Source of the DNA: Botrytis cinerea B05.10
Taxonomy: Eukaryota; Ascomycota; Leotiomycetes; Helotiales; Sclerotiniaceae
Assembly: GCF_000143535.2 (NCBI RefSeq)
Contig: NC_037322.1
Span: forward strand, 1,116,001 to 1,180,000
Reading direction: 5' to 3'
DNA: 64,000 nucleotides
Position 1 is the stretch's first letter, and each line of letters opens with the position of its first letter. Made by a program: the position numbers and the translations under genes. Shown here piece by piece: positions 11,100 through 22,467 of the stretch. Under the pieces are notes generated by a model. The model saw only the letters and a list, made by a program, of their open reading frames with translations, did not search any database and had not been told where the DNA came from.

Positions 11100-13345
11100 C
11101 TAAATGATTGTAACTTCAAAATACTTCCCCCAATCCGACGAATTCCAGGGACCGTAAGTTATGAAGCACCCGACTCTACGGTATACAAGGCTTTCCGAGC
11201 CATTTCCTTCGACTGGAAACAAGAGAAGACCTTGCGCCGAACACTCGGAATTTTTATTATCTTCATATAATAAAAAGATTTTGAGCTTGCTGTCGATAAT
11301 CCTGCCTCCGAAATCTTCAGATGAGGCAATCCAATCTATGAAATATCGAGTTGAGCTGTTCAAACGTGCTCCAGGTGCCCGTTCGTTCTGATCATCCGCC
11401 ACGCGGTTAAAGTATGTAATTGAGCATCTCTTATGGCCATTTATCTCAGATAGCTCTAATTTTGGGGCATAGTCGCGTTCAACGGAAGTCCAGGGATGAT
11501 TTCGAAGTCTTCCGGAAAGACTTATGGATGATCCTGGCTTGATAGCGACTGTAGCATCTGAAGTCCTTGACAGGGGCTCAATATTGTAATCCGCTAGTTT
11601 AAAAGAAATTTTATCACTAATTCTTGGCCTAAGATAATTGCTTGCGTTAAAAGATACCCAGCTCCAAGACGGAGCGAGGTATCTCTGTGGATTCGCATGT
11701 TTTTCCAGAAGCTCATAATACGACAGAGATGGAGCTGACTCAATCGTGAGTAGTTGTCTTCCAAGAGGAATATCAGGAGAAAGCCAGATACCAGCCAAAT
11801 ATTTCACTTGCTTCCCTGTATGTTTGTTTCTTTTAGTCAACAATTTGACAAATCCTGAGATTGCTGCTAGTCTATCGCCAGGGTTGGTCAATTGTCGCTT
11901 AGAGTATTCTAGAGCTATTACACTCCAATGTTTAAGGTCATCGGTGAAAAATGCTGATTCAGTAGGAAGCCAATACATGTGATGTTCGTCATCTTCCGTA
12001 AAGTCTCTACTGTGACACCTAAGTCGCAACATATATTTACCAAAGACAAGTAGCCGTTGAGACAGCCTTTGCTCTTGCCATACCCAACCTCGGCTATTCC
12101 ATCTAGAATTTTGCATGTCGTTGTTTAATAAGCTGCTTCCACAGGGAGTGAGGATTATTGTGAGATCACCGGAAATCTTTGGATTTATGGATGATTTAAA
12201 TCCTACTTCGATGGAATTATTGTACCGTGGGTGGAACAGAGATTCATGACAAGAAGATGGTACAGCAGCTGCGATAGTCATCCATGCGTGAGCAAAGACG
12301 TCTCCCATCATTGTTGATTGTTCAGCCCAGTCTTGGCCATGGTCGCCGTCTTGAATAATGCAGAGGGCGTCAATCCAAAGGTAGCGAATTCCAAGCTTCC
12401 TAGTCACCGAAATCGCATCGCGAAAAACTAGTGGCATACTAGAATCAATGGATATTCGCTCTTTGTATTGTTTCATGTTTTCTGTGGTTGTCCTAAGAAG
12501 CTTTCCATCTTTACCCCAGCAGTAACTCAGGCAGATGTATCTGAGGAAAGGAGCGTCATATAATAGATCTGATGTTTCGGTATCGATCAATTTGATGAAG
12601 TTATCATTACTATCCCTACTTCCGATATCTAATAACCGAGATGGAACGAAGAATGAGTGAAAAAACTCAGAAATTCTAGAACATTCAGAGTTAAGAGCGC
12701 ATTTATTTACCCAATCCTGGACAACAATGGCTTTCCTTTCCGTAAATTCGCTTTTTTCTTCCAGTGGTATCTTTGTAATGCCTAGCCATTCTCGGCATGG
12801 ATCTGCCATTATAGTAAGCACAAATCTATGAACTGGTGCCATAACTCACCTAATGATGATGCCGCAACATAGAACTGAACTATCTTATCTTTATGAGAAG
12901 GATGATGAAGAGTGAGCTCGAGTTTATTTAAGCTATCATAGGTATCCCCATCATGGTCGAAAAAATCTTCTTTTCGTGCCCATTTATATTGCACCTGGAA
13001 GCTAGCCTGCTGCATTGGTGATTGCCATGAATCAAATGGACCGTAAGCTTTGTCGAACTCGGCTTTGACCTTGCAGCAGAATCTACATTCGTCTGACAAC
13101 TCTGGTAAAAGTGGCAAAGTGACAAGACGAGGCTCGCTCTGGGTACCATTCTCAACACAATTGACATAATCCCTGGTGGGAAAAGAAAATACAGCTTTGC
13201 CATTCTTTGGGGATATCGTACGAACACCCCCAGCCCTTGCATCATCTAATTCAAGACTCTGCGCACAAGTCTCGCACAATAAACCATTTTCTAAATTGCC
13301 AGTGATCTCGTCATTTCTGGAATATTCCTCTCGTCTCGAGTCCAT
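11100..13345 (-). CDS. HET-domain protein (heterokaryon incompatibility type)
   Basis: Exon 1 is 13345-12850 and exon 2 is 12802-11100, joined across a 47-nt intron (GTGAGT..GGCAG), giving 732 residues. The first 170 residues contain Cys pairs (CETC, CRFCC), as often seen ahead of HET domains. The HET core follows: YICLSYCWG, then IRYLWIDALCIIQD, then DWAEQSTMMGDVFAHAWMTI, and later SRWNSRGWVWQEQRLSQRLL. HET domains trigger cell death when genetically different hyphae fuse, but most family members have no tested role. The C-terminal part, including YLAPSWSWVSF, is the usual conserved HET tail. The ATG at 13345 is the first in frame and fits a normal start context. No partner gene such as a NACHT or patatin gene is adjacent; the STAND gene is 46 kb away. 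Confidence 0.92.
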
Positions 13346-14622
13346 GGTTATGTCAAGCTCGTTTTCTCAGCTAAAGCACACTTTTCGATTGAAAGTTTTG
13401 TGTCCGAAGATGAGGGGTAATGCAATGTTTAAGGATCAGTCAGCAGGTAAGGATCCCAGTCTCTGTGGCGTCTATTAAGTGGTATTATGCGGCTTACACT
13501 TATGCGCTGGCCTTCCATCTCGGGAACTTTGTTTTTCTAGAAATTGCTCAGTAGAAAACGGGGAGTGTGGAATGGATCTTATGCATACTTTCGCGGGGAT
13601 GTCTTATTGCTAACCTTGCGGACGAGAAAGCCAGGACAGCGAATCATTCAAAAAGAATTATACATTAGAAGCTCTCAAATTCCACGGTTTGTAACGAAAT
13701 TCGTTCCTGGTCAAAAGAATATAGAATGTTGGTATCGATTATCCGACTTGGTATTGAACATCGACTAGAGGGTATTTTCGATGTTCCAATGTTCCGTTCC
13801 ACTAGAGCCCTCCTCCCTAATATGGTAACCTAGCCAATCTAGCACGTGCATGTCTCGTGATTGAGTTCGACTTCGGCATCCAATATGATGGATAGTAATA
13901 AATTCTCCAAGACAGATCTTAACCTCTGTTATATTAACTTGATCATCAATACAGTTAGAACTGCGCAGTCTTATTGCCATCGTATGGCGAGCTCTACTAA
14001 TTGGGTGAGAGTAAATTTATCACTCTTCAAGTCACAACCTTGTTACGTCAATTCAGTTCATATAGTCACGTGATATCCTCTCATTCTTTTATTCCACCCC
14101 TCTGAAGTAACCACCGAGACTCTCCAACAAGTCTCCCAGCGCGACCCCCTCTATTTTCTCTTTTTTATTCCTCCGCGTCGTTCAGTATCGCTACCTCCTG
14201 TCCCGCTTCCATCCATTTTACTTGGCCTCCCTCTCTTTGTGCCCGCTTTAGTATCCCCTACTTCTTTCCGCTCCGTATAACCCCTCTCTTGTTTATTTTG
14301 CGTTTTGGTGCTTCCGTGTCGACGGATACAATTACCAGCTGTCTTGTTCTCCTGCCTTTCCTTGTCCTTCAATTTACTTTGCTTCGCTCGTCTTTCTCCA
14401 ATGCTTGATATGCTCTTGGGTGAGGCGGTGCCGTCTCCAGCTTCTGGTCTCCGAACACGCTCATCAGCCACTTTCGTTGGATTTACTTCTTCTTTTTCTA
14501 TCTCTCCATCCACACTTCTCTCTGTCTTCCTCTCAACAGTTCCTGGCAATCTCTTGGGTGTCCTCGTATCCTCTTTCTATTCCTCAATTTCTCAAACACA
14601 TTCAAATATCTTTCCAACTCCT
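13346..14622. other. Intergenic plus pyrimidine-rich 3' flank of the macro-domain gene
   Basis: 13346-14100 has no supported gene; it contains CACGTG palindromes near 13842 and 14067. From about 14150 the minus strand becomes purine-rich. It stays open in more than one frame, including one (14549-14151) with a Lys/Arg-rich, KRGRPSK-containing tail that resembles an AT-hook. That frame starts from a non-ATG codon and has no clear splice link to the upstream gene, so I do not call it. Confidence 0.5.
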
Positions 14623-16650
14623 CTATTTCCTCCCCTTCTCTCTCATTCTTTTCAGTCTCATTGCAGCGGCCAATCTCAACCCTTGTTGCCTTTTTCTCTG
14701 TCTGTAGGTTTCTTTTCTCCCTCTCCTATCTCTTCCACTACTGTCTGCCAGTCTATACCCTCTCCCTATTTCTGCTTTTCGTATTTTTTCTTTCTCTACA
14801 AGCTTCTCTTCTTTGTGTACTTTATCAATTCTTTGCCCACCTCCCCTTGTCAAATTCATACCAACACCATCATCCACCTCCTTTTCCACCTCCTTTTCCA
14901 CCTCCTTCTTCGCCTCCATATCCACTTCCTTCTCTATATCCGCCTCCACCTCCACCTCTTCCTCTTCCTCTATATCCATATCCATATCCTCCACACTCTC
15001 ACTCTCCTTATCTCCCAAATATTCATTACCCCTACTCAATCTCTTCCCTTCTGAACTCTCAAAACCAGACGAGTACCTCTCCCTCTCCCTCTCCCCAGGA
15101 GCCAAACCCAACCCCGCCATCGGCGTAACCGGCGGAGTAACCACAATCTTCGGCACATCCCCCAGACTCGTCTCCCCCTCAAAGTCCCTCAGCGCCAACC
15201 CCAACTTAAAATCAAACCCCCTCCTCCCCCTCACACTCGGAGAAAACGGCGGCGTAGAAAGTTGATTACTCACCGGACTCAACGGTGCACTCTGCGGTAA
15301 TGGGGGTGGAAAATTAAGTCCAAAAGCTACTTGCAGCGCTTTTCTATTCGGACTATCAACAGGCCACACACAAAAAACAACCTTCCGAATCATCTTCCGT
15401 CGTACAGCGCCAAAAATAGGATGACGTAGAAAATCTCTCACAGTGCCTACAGCGATGCGAGCAGCAAGACGATGGGGAAAGGATTTATGACCTGTAGAAA
15501 TAGCGGGGAAGGCAATGGTTATACCTGTTGGTCTTGGAGATGTTTGTGGGATATGTTCTTTCGAAGGATCGTGGGAAACTGAGGGGGCGGATGTAGGTGA
15601 TGATAGGAGTATAGGCGGAATGGACGTAATCGGCGGAATAGATTTACTTGGTAGAATCGACGGAGATGAAATAGGCGAAATACCAGAAGTATCTAAATTT
15701 GCATCCCTCGGACTCGCCAAACTTGCTGGACAACTCATACTCCCCGCCACATTAACTGTGCCGAAACTTCTCAATCCGATCTTCCTTGGTATCTCTGGTG
15801 TTATTTCCCTTTCTGCCAGAATATTCTCATTCGCGTCCGTATCCGTATCTCTCATACTCGCATCTTCTCTTGTGTTTTCTAGAAGTATTGCATTCCCATC
15901 TATCGCTTTTCCTTTTGTATTTTTCGCACTTTCTTCTTCCATTTCTTCTACTGCTGCTTTTACTTCTTCTGCTTTTCCCTCCCCTTCTCTATCCGTCATA
16001 TCATCATCTCTTTCTCGCTTCTCCTCGCTCTCCGCAATCCCCATCGCCTCCACCAACGCCCCCCGATAACAATTGACCAACAACTGTTTCACCAACGGCG
16101 TACTATACGCCTTATCCGTAAAATTCGGCGCATGCGTATGAATAATATATTTCGGTCTTTCATCTTCTCCCGTCCCCATCCCAATTTCCCCATTCTTTCC
16201 CTCCTCAACACCACACAATCCAAAACTCCCACTGACCCCACAACCCCCAGCATTCAATCCTTCTTTCCAATTGCTCTCTCTCCATTTTGCGAGATCCTCC
16301 CCGGCGGATTTGTCAATGAGACCCGGGAGACTGATTTGTGGCGTTTCTACCCCAATCCCGATATTCATCCCTATTCGTGTAGACGAGTCCCCAAGCCCAG
16401 TCATCGAATTCGAATTCGAATTTTTCGCACGCACAAGCGCATACGCAGACGGCGATTGAGAAATCGGATTTACGATCGCGGTGCAGGGATAGGAAAGGAG
16501 AGAGACGAGACGTAGTTCGACGGGTGCGAGGGGGTCGGACGAGGAGCAGAGGAGGATGCCTTGGGAGAGGGGCAGGGATTTGGAGGGAGATGATAAGGGG
16601 GATTTTGTGATGAAGGGGTTGGGGTTTGGTATATGTGAGTTGGAGGACAT
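14623..16650 (-). CDS. Macro-domain-like protein with a long disordered insert
   Basis: This is a single open frame of 675 residues from an ATG at 16650. Early segments (LPLSQGILLCSSSDP, LSYPCTAIVNP) and YIIHTHAPNFTDKAYSTPLV are followed by about 170 low-complexity Ser/Pro/Glu residues. Then come GITIAFPAISTGHKSFPHRL and ARIAVGTVRDFLRHP, and RKMIRKVVFCVWPVDSPNRK. The block 'PAISTG...P...AA.IA..TVR.FL' is the hallmark of macro domains, which bind ADP-ribose or hydrolyse ADP-ribose conjugates. The N-terminal 'IVN' part and C-terminal part are separated by the insert, so the domain is split in sequence. The C-terminal 200 residues are acidic (VEDMDMDIEEEEEVEVE) then very basic. The true 3' end is uncertain because the strand is purine-rich and open beyond the stop in other frames. 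Confidence 0.72.
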   Translation of the reverse strand: MSSNSHIPNPNPFITKSPLSSPSKSLPLSQGILLCSSSDPLAPVELRLVSLLSYPCTAIVNPISQSPSAYALVRAKNSNSNSMTGLGDSSTRIGMNIGIGVETPQISLPGLIDKSAGEDLAKWRESNWKEGLNAGGCGVSGSFGLCGVEEGKNGEIGMGTGEDERPKYIIHTHAPNFTDKAYSTPLVKQLLVNCYRGALVEAMGIAESEEKRERDDDMTDREGEGKAEEVKAAVEEMEEESAKNTKGKAIDGNAILLENTREDASMRDTDTDANENILAEREITPEIPRKIGLRSFGTVNVAGSMSCPASLASPRDANLDTSGISPISSPSILPSKSIPPITSIPPILLSSPTSAPSVSHDPSKEHIPQTSPRPTGITIAFPAISTGHKSFPHRLAARIAVGTVRDFLRHPIFGAVRRKMIRKVVFCVWPVDSPNRKALQVAFGLNFPPPLPQSAPLSPVSNQLSTPPFSPSVRGRRGFDFKLGLALRDFEGETSLGDVPKIVVTPPVTPMAGLGLAPGERERERYSSGFESSEGKRLSRGNEYLGDKESESVEDMDMDIEEEEEVEVEADIEKEVDMEAKKEVEKEVEKEVDDGVGMNLTRGGGQRIDKVHKEEKLVEKEKIRKAEIGRGYRLADSSGRDRRGRKETYRQRKRQQGLRLAAAMRLKRMREKGRK

Positions 16651-16820
16651 TTTGTGTGTAATATATGATATGAGATGATATGTATAGAAAAACGATATAA
16701 TAAATAATTAAACTCTCAACTCAACTCTGCATTTCTCGTTTCCTGTTTCTTTGGAAATCGATAGGTCGATTTTGATAGATTGAACCACAAATACTGCTAT
16801 CCTATTTGCGATACTCGTCA

Positions 16821-16845
16821 TAGATAGATAGATAGATAGATAGAT
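16821..16845. repeat. (GATA)n microsatellite
   Basis: Six ATAG/GATA units in tandem. Confidence 0.9.
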
Positions 16846-17062
16846 GTATAAATGTATGGAGAAATAAATATCAAACAAACTCAAGCATACTTCAACTCAA
16901 AGCACCACATACATACATTGAGAGAGAGGCTTGAGAAGCCCGTCAATAATTCAGTCAACATACACAAGCTAGAAAGTCCATCCATTCCCCCCACCATCTT
17001 CACTCTTTCAAAAGAAAAAGAAAAAAATTCCACATCCCCTTTCTTTCTCTCTTTCTTCCTCA

Positions 17063-17105
17063 CTTCCTTCCTTCCTTCCTTCCTTCCTTCCTTCCTTCCT
17101 TCCTT
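17063..17105. repeat. (TTCC)n microsatellite
   Basis: About ten perfect CTTC units, followed downstream (17123-17146) by a shorter CATC tract. Confidence 0.95.
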
Positions 17106-17360
17106 TGTTCATACCAAGAATCCCCATCCATCCACCCATCCATCCAAGTCTAGCATACCAACCGACCGAACAACTAACCAACACTTGTGGCACTAGCACA
17201 CACGCAGTAACAAAGACGCATTTCCAACGGGCGGGGATATGAGGGGTGGAACCGGAAGGAGAGGGTCAAAGATATTTGGTAATGTGGGTTTGATGTTGAT
17301 TTTGATTTTTCTGTGTATTAGTATGACACGATATAAGAAGAAACATACATGGAAAGTATA

Positions 17361-17407
17361 TACATACATACATACATACATACATACATACATACATACA
17401 CACACAC
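17361..17407. repeat. (TACA)n microsatellite grading into (CA)n
   Basis: Ten TACA units followed by CACACACA. Confidence 0.95.
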
Positions 17408-18128
17408 GAGGAAATGAACAAAAACGAAGAAAGAGATTTCACCACGCCCACCGAACAATTGAAGTACATTTTTTCAAAGAATACCGAAAATGAAACTGTA
17501 AATCGGTGTCTATACGCGTAATCAAACTCATGATTTTTGGATTGTTCGAAGCCGGATTAGAGATTTGAGAGTACTGAAAGGCTATAATGGACAGCAGAAT
17601 CGATTTCGAAATAACATCTCGTTGAATTTTTGTGCATATAAGAAAGACATATTATCAATTTTGGTATGCCACGATGTAACAAAACCATATACCTCCACGA
17701 TCAAAAATCGCATCAGCAACAAAACACTATTCAATATGATACAAGATTAATTATGTGCTTGACTGACAATCAGTATATATTGAAAGGAGAGAGAGAAAAA
17801 AAGAAAACAGTATACCAGAATCGAATGTTGTGGTATCATAACTCCAATCCCCTTGCACCATTTCCTCTGATGAATAATCCGTACAATCCAAGTGCTGCTG
17901 ATTCCTTAATTCCCATTTTATGCAAAGTATCCATTTGTTCCATTATACCCAACCCGATTATTGTCTGATGTTTGATTTTTGCTCCGTCGTATAACATCAA
18001 TATCGATTGATCACCCCAAGGCTTTTTCCCCAGTCGTTCTGCGACGCGATAGTAATAAATTGTCGTACAGTGTTCGAATTCAATTGGGTGGCTTCTCCCA
18101 TCACCCGCACCCATCAATCGCGCTGAAT

Positions 18129-18755
18129 TTATCGTTCCGCTGTACTCAATATCAAGCCATCCAATGCACCTTCTAACCATTTTCCCAATTCCTCTGCTTG
18201 TCTTCTCATGCCGCTAATACCCACTCCACCTCCTCTCGCACTCCTCACACTCGCCGTCTCACTTCCTTCTCCACTCCTGATGACTTCCCTCTCGTGCCCT
18301 CCATCCGGCGACGCTGGTTGCGATATCGAAACCAACCCTTCTCGCTGAATCTGCGGTGTGGTTGTCCCTGACACTCCGGGCGCTGGTCCGATCGCGACAA
18401 ATAATAATCCACAGGCTAACAAGCGTATCACCATGATGCCCAATTCCATTTGTATCAATATACTTTTCGTTTCTCGCGACGTGGGATTGCGAGCATGGGA
18501 CGATTCGCCATTGGGAGGAAGCGCGTCGGAGACGGTTTGCGCCGGAAAGGGTGAGTAGAGTGTCCAGAGTGAGAGGGCGAGAGTACCTTGGTGACGCAGT
18601 ACTGAGGCCGGGGCGCTGGAAGAGGTGCTAAGGAGCTTGCCGGTGGGTGTCAGCAGCATTAGTGTATGGAGATGTGGCGATATGTTGTTCTGTAGGAAGG
18701 TGGATATTCTTTTGCTCAGGAGCATGGTTTGACTTTGGGGCGGGTTGGACGTCAT
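18129..18755 (-). CDS. Roadblock/LC7-domain protein, LAMTOR2-like
   Basis: A single exon of 208 residues from an ATG at 18755. MLLSKRISTFLQNN is followed by a beta hairpin (LHTLMLLTPTGKLLSTSS) and a helix (ASVLRHQGTLALSLWTLYS). After a low-complexity insert, ILIQMELGIMVIRLLACGLL continues to FVAIGPAP. That is the helix-strand-strand-helix-strand-strand order of Roadblock domains, and the opening resembles the p14/LAMTOR2 subunit of the Ragulator (yeast EGO) scaffold, which tethers Rag GTPases to the vacuole or lysosome for TORC1 signalling. The closing helix (MRRQAEELGKWLEGALDGLI) completes the fold. A Gly/Ser-rich loop of about 45 residues before it makes the protein longer than the animal one. 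Assignment to LAMTOR2 rather than another Roadblock family is an inference. Confidence 0.78.
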   Translation of the reverse strand: MTSNPPQSQTMLLSKRISTFLQNNISPHLHTLMLLTPTGKLLSTSSSAPASVLRHQGTLALSLWTLYSPFPAQTVSDALPPNGESSHARNPTSRETKSILIQMELGIMVIRLLACGLLFVAIGPAPGVSGTTTPQIQREGLVSISQPASPDGGHEREVIRSGEGSETASVRSARGGGVGISGMRRQAEELGKWLEGALDGLILSTAER

Positions 18756-19809
18756 GGTTCTTATTCGATTTGCTCTGGTTATAGTTTGTCCTATCGAATG
18801 AGATCTTAATTATTAGGAAAGATATCAGATTGGCTGTTTTTTTGGAGATGGGAACAAATATCAATTGGACCAACTTGGAATAATACATACAATGCTATGA
18901 AGCAGATGTAGTGAAAGGAATTGGCTGAGCAAGAAAAGGATGATGATGATATAATAATGATAAGAGGATGAACGGCTCGGCATGGGCGGGGAAGATCTTG
19001 GTAGGTAGTTTACAGCTGTAGCTTGAAAAATGTTCGAGGATGATCTCGGTAAAGTCTTGTGAAGGATGTAACCAGCAAGAATTGGAGAGATTTCATTGAT
19101 GCAACTTCGAGTTCATATTCTGTTTCTGTTGGTTACATTGAACAGTAGAAATTATGTGACTTATGCAATATGAAGAAGCTACCCTGCCTCCACGGCAGTG
19201 GCTCCCGGAGGGCCAGCGGAGCGTCATCACAATAAGGTGGTGGTCTATAAACTCTCTATATGGTGGCATTCATGAGAAATGACAGCCACATTCATTTTCA
19301 TTCATTCAACGGTTTGACTATGGGGGCAAGCCCCCAAACCCCCATAGCTCGCTGCGCTCGAGTTTAGATGCCATATATGCCGTGAAGATCGAATTAATCG
19401 TGGGTTATGGGTTATGTATGCACTTACTACTGTGAAGCATACCTACCTCGTAGTCCTTACTGATAAAATGCTAGTGTGGCCTCCTAAAAGGGGTACTAGA
19501 CATGTCCGTCAGATCTAGCACCCACAAATCGAGAATTTGTGATTTCTGTCTCTACTATAAATATCCAGTCTTCTCTCTACCAGGGTGGGTGTGCAATTGC
19601 TCTACTGAGATGTTGGATATATGGACGGTTGACAAAATAGATCATTGTACTACTTGAATCTTTGATATCTTATAATCTCTAATACTTCTCCTTTTTTCAC
19701 CGAATTCGACAGTATCAATTTCGACAGTAATCATTAACTACCATTGCTGATTACTGCAAGACAAGCACGGACATCATCGACATCATCGGCATCATCGACA
19801 TCGGCAACC
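18756..19809. other. Intergenic with a GC-rich hairpin
   Basis: No gene is recognised. 19180-19370 includes unusually GC-rich sequence with a perfect 9-bp hairpin (19318-19347) followed by GCTCGCTGCGCTCGAG, quite unlike the surrounding DNA and possibly a repeat-element fragment. The remainder is ordinary. Confidence 0.5.
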
Positions 19810-19992
19810 ATGACGCTTCTTGGAGATTGGATGGAAAGACATACGCCCGAGTCACCGTCTTCGATACTATTTCTCTGCATATCATTGGTATTTTATTTTC
19901 TGTTGATGTATGTTGCCGAAAAAGTTATTAGTGTTGTAGTTAAAGAGACTAGCGAAGCCATCCATTTGCTCGAGGATGTTTTCTTTTATTAG
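19810..19992 (+). CDS. Possible small single-pass membrane protein
   Basis: From the ATG at 19810 a 60-residue frame begins MTLLGDWMERHTPESPSS, has a clear hydrophobic segment (ILFLCISLVFYFLLMYVA), and ends with a short charged tail. The upstream codons in the same frame come from a TCATCGACA-type repeat and are unlikely to be coding. I recognise no family. The membrane segment makes it more than random, but conservation would be needed to accept it. Confidence 0.3.
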   Translation: MTLLGDWMERHTPESPSSILFLCISLVFYFLLMYVAEKVISVVVKETSEAIHLLEDVFFY

Positions 19993-20659
19993 AGTGGAAG
20001 GGGGATGACTTCTTCATAAGATTGAATGACGGTAGGTATACAGTGGGTGTGCAGTAGGTACACATACTTGAGTATGAAGAATTCGAGGGATCCTCTTGCA
20101 GTCCATACATCGAAGCAGACGGACTAGACCTTTCCAAGAGTTCAAAGAACCATATCAAAAAATCATGTACGCTCGAGTACGTACCTAGAATCGCGTGCTG
20201 AGGACTCGGGACCGAAATCGTCTCTAAATGCTGCAGCGCGGATATATGCTCAATGTAGAGCTTTTCATCGGACAAGATATCATTTGCTTAGAAATATAAT
20301 ATTGGACCTTTCACAACTCCCCCCCCCCACGTCATTATTACCTTCCCTAGCCGAAGAGAGGGGTGGGAACATCATTGTTGTCGAAGTACTTTGGTACCCC
20401 TCATCGATATAAATTTGCTTCGATCTCTTCATAACAACGTCAATTACCTTCGCATTGCATTCCTATGTACTCCTTTCGCAACGTGAACAAACTCTTCAAA
20501 CCAAACTATTTACGACTGAGCATTGTAGATTCAGGTACGTTCTTAATGGCTGCACCGAGGATGCTTCAATCGTCTCAGTCACTGCTATCACTATCAATCC
20601 CACCTTGTGCAGCTTGCTAATACTCAACCACCTTTGCAGCAAGTAGATCATACGCAACA

Positions 20660-21858
20660 ATGGCGACCGATACCAATACCTATAAGTTCAATCACTCGAT
20701 GTACGGATCCAAAACACACACAAGCATCTGTTATCGTTGGATGATGCTAACCCGCCAAAAGGATTCGAGTCAAAGATCCTAAGGAATCTGGTAAGTTTGT
20801 ACCACCGGTGTCCCTCGGAAAATATGCACTCAATTAGCGACCGGATCTAACAGCATATCCAGTCAAATTCTACGAACACTTGGGCATGAAAATGATTCGC
20901 AAGATTGAACAACCTGAAGCTAAATTCGACCTTTATTTCATGGGTTACGATTCCCCCAAAGCTCTCTCGCACGGAAACCACTTCAGCGATCGCGAAGGAT
21001 TAATCGAATTGACACACAACTATGGAACTGAGAATGATGCCGATTATAAAGTCTCGAATGGAAACACGGAACCCCACAAAGGTTTTGGGCACACTTGCAT
21101 ATCTGTCGACAATCTTCAAGCAGCTTGTCAACGAATTGAAGATGCTGGATACAAATTTCAAAAGAAGTTATCCGATGGACGTATGAAGCATATCGCATTT
21201 GCATTGGATCCAGATAATTATTGGGTTGAGATCGTTGGACAAAGTCCTATCGAACAGACTGAGAACATCAAAACTACAGATACCGAGACATATCGAATGG
21301 TAATCTCTTCTTCCCTCTGTAAGACGATATTTGAGTAACTAACAGAATTGTAGAACCACACTATGATTCGTGTCAAGGATAAAGAAAAGTCATTGAAATT
21401 CTACCAAGACATTATGGGAATGTCACTTATGCGCACCGCTGAAAATCCAGGTGCCAACTTCAATCTTTATTTCCTTGGCTATCCGGGAGAACAGGGTCTT
21501 CCTACATCATCAACCACATCCAATCGTGAAGGATTGTTGGAATTGACCTGGAACTATGGTACAGAGAATGACGAGAGCTTCAAATATCACAACGGCAATG
21601 ATGAGCCACAAGGTTTTGGTCACATCTGTAAGTTACACCACTCTTCCTTCTTCACGCATGGGCTAGACTAATTTCATGATAGGCGTGTCAGTGGATAATC
21701 TAGATGCAGCATGTGAGAGATTTGAGAAGATGGGGGTTAATTGGAAGAAGAGATTGACTGATGGTCGTATGAAACACGTGGCATTTGTTCTTGATCCTGA
21801 TAATTACTGGATTGAGGTCATCCAAAATGAGAAGTTGAAGGAGAGAGCTAATTGGTAA
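20660..21858 (+). CDS. GLO1: Lactoylglutathione lyase (glyoxalase I), two-domain fungal type
   Basis: Five exons (20660-20700, 20762-20790, 20863-21299, 21354-21627, 21683-21858) give 318 residues, close to yeast Glo1. The enzyme isomerises the methylglyoxal-glutathione adduct to S-lactoylglutathione, the first step of methylglyoxal detoxification in the cytosol. The two halves are tandem copies of the same domain: NHSMIRVKDPKESVKFYEHL and NHTMIRVKDKEKSLKFYQDI; EGLIELTHNYGTEND and EGLLELTWNYGTEND; GFGHTCISVDN and GFGHICVSVDN; KKLSDGRMKHIAFALDPDNY and KKRLTDGRMKHVAFVLDPDN. Metal-binding His, Glu, His and Glu of the family are visible (NHSM/NHTM, LIELT/LLELT, GFGH, YWVEI/YWIEV). The first two exons are very short (41 and 29 nt), so an open-frame search alone would miss the start. 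All introns have GT..AG ends. Confidence 0.95.
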
Positions 21859-22467
21859 AGGTTTGAGTGGGATACCCAAGTAGATTATAGGATTTGAGGG
21901 TGCATCAATACTTGCATAGTGCATCACAGCAAATTGAAGCTATCATATCATACATGATCCACCACAGAAAGCAAAGAAGCACAGATTCCATCATTTCATG
22001 TGACTTCTGTGACTATTTTACCTTTTGTGACATCTTCCTCTTACCAATTACGATTAGAATTCGAATGAACAAGGTTCCTTGGATGGCTGGGTGCTCATCG
22101 ACATTCCGCATATCATACATTAGTGTAATGCGGGGTTCAGTTGCGGGGTGGGGGGTTCCGTGTCCATCACATCTCATCTCATCAGATCTCAGAAAGTTTG
22201 ACGGACAAATCAGAGTTGATCTTCACTTGTTGGTAGTACCATACGAAAGACTAACCTTTCCTTCTTTTGTTGGCTCGTGTTATTGTTGTTCTTGTTTATT
22301 TATTCACTTCCTCTTTACTTCTCCTGTGCTTCTTTCGAAATTCTCTTTCTCAATTACCTTTGTTGCTGGTTTCTGAGAGATAAAGAAAGAGTACAGCATA
22401 CACACATTCTTCGAGACGCTTTGAAATTGTTCCCTAATCAAACTCGAAAAGAACGCTGAATTTCACA
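21859..22467. promoter_or_regulatory. Promoter and leader of the phosphoglycerate dehydrogenase gene
   Basis: The 610 bp between GLO1 and the next ATG contain a pyrimidine-rich stretch (22250-22370), common upstream of fungal start codons. The coding start context is TTCACAATGGC. No specific operator was identified. Confidence 0.4.

Larger units (their letters stand above)
16651..18128. other. Intergenic, rich in simple repeats
   Basis: It holds GATA, TTCC, CATC and TACA microsatellites (separate entries) and the promoter of the macro-domain gene. Open frames here are produced by the repeats or are short. 17836-18128 is the 3' flank of the Roadblock gene. Confidence 0.65.

Noticed and set aside
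14151..14549. Minus-strand frame with KRGRPSK (AT-hook-like) and basic tail
   Set aside because: It has no ATG, no clear acceptor, and sits on a purine-rich strand open in other frames too. It is kept only as a possible extra exon of the macro-domain gene.
14305..16515. Several long plus-strand frames opposite the macro-domain gene
   Set aside because: They are Ser/Pro/Leu/Phe-rich shadows of a purine-rich coding strand, with no domains or splice signals.
16852..17493. Short frames around the TTCC and TACA microsatellites
   Set aside because: They encode repeat peptides only.
17836..18180. Minus-strand frame overlapping the end of the Roadblock gene
   Set aside because: It overlaps the gene end in another frame, shows no motif, and no intron joins it.
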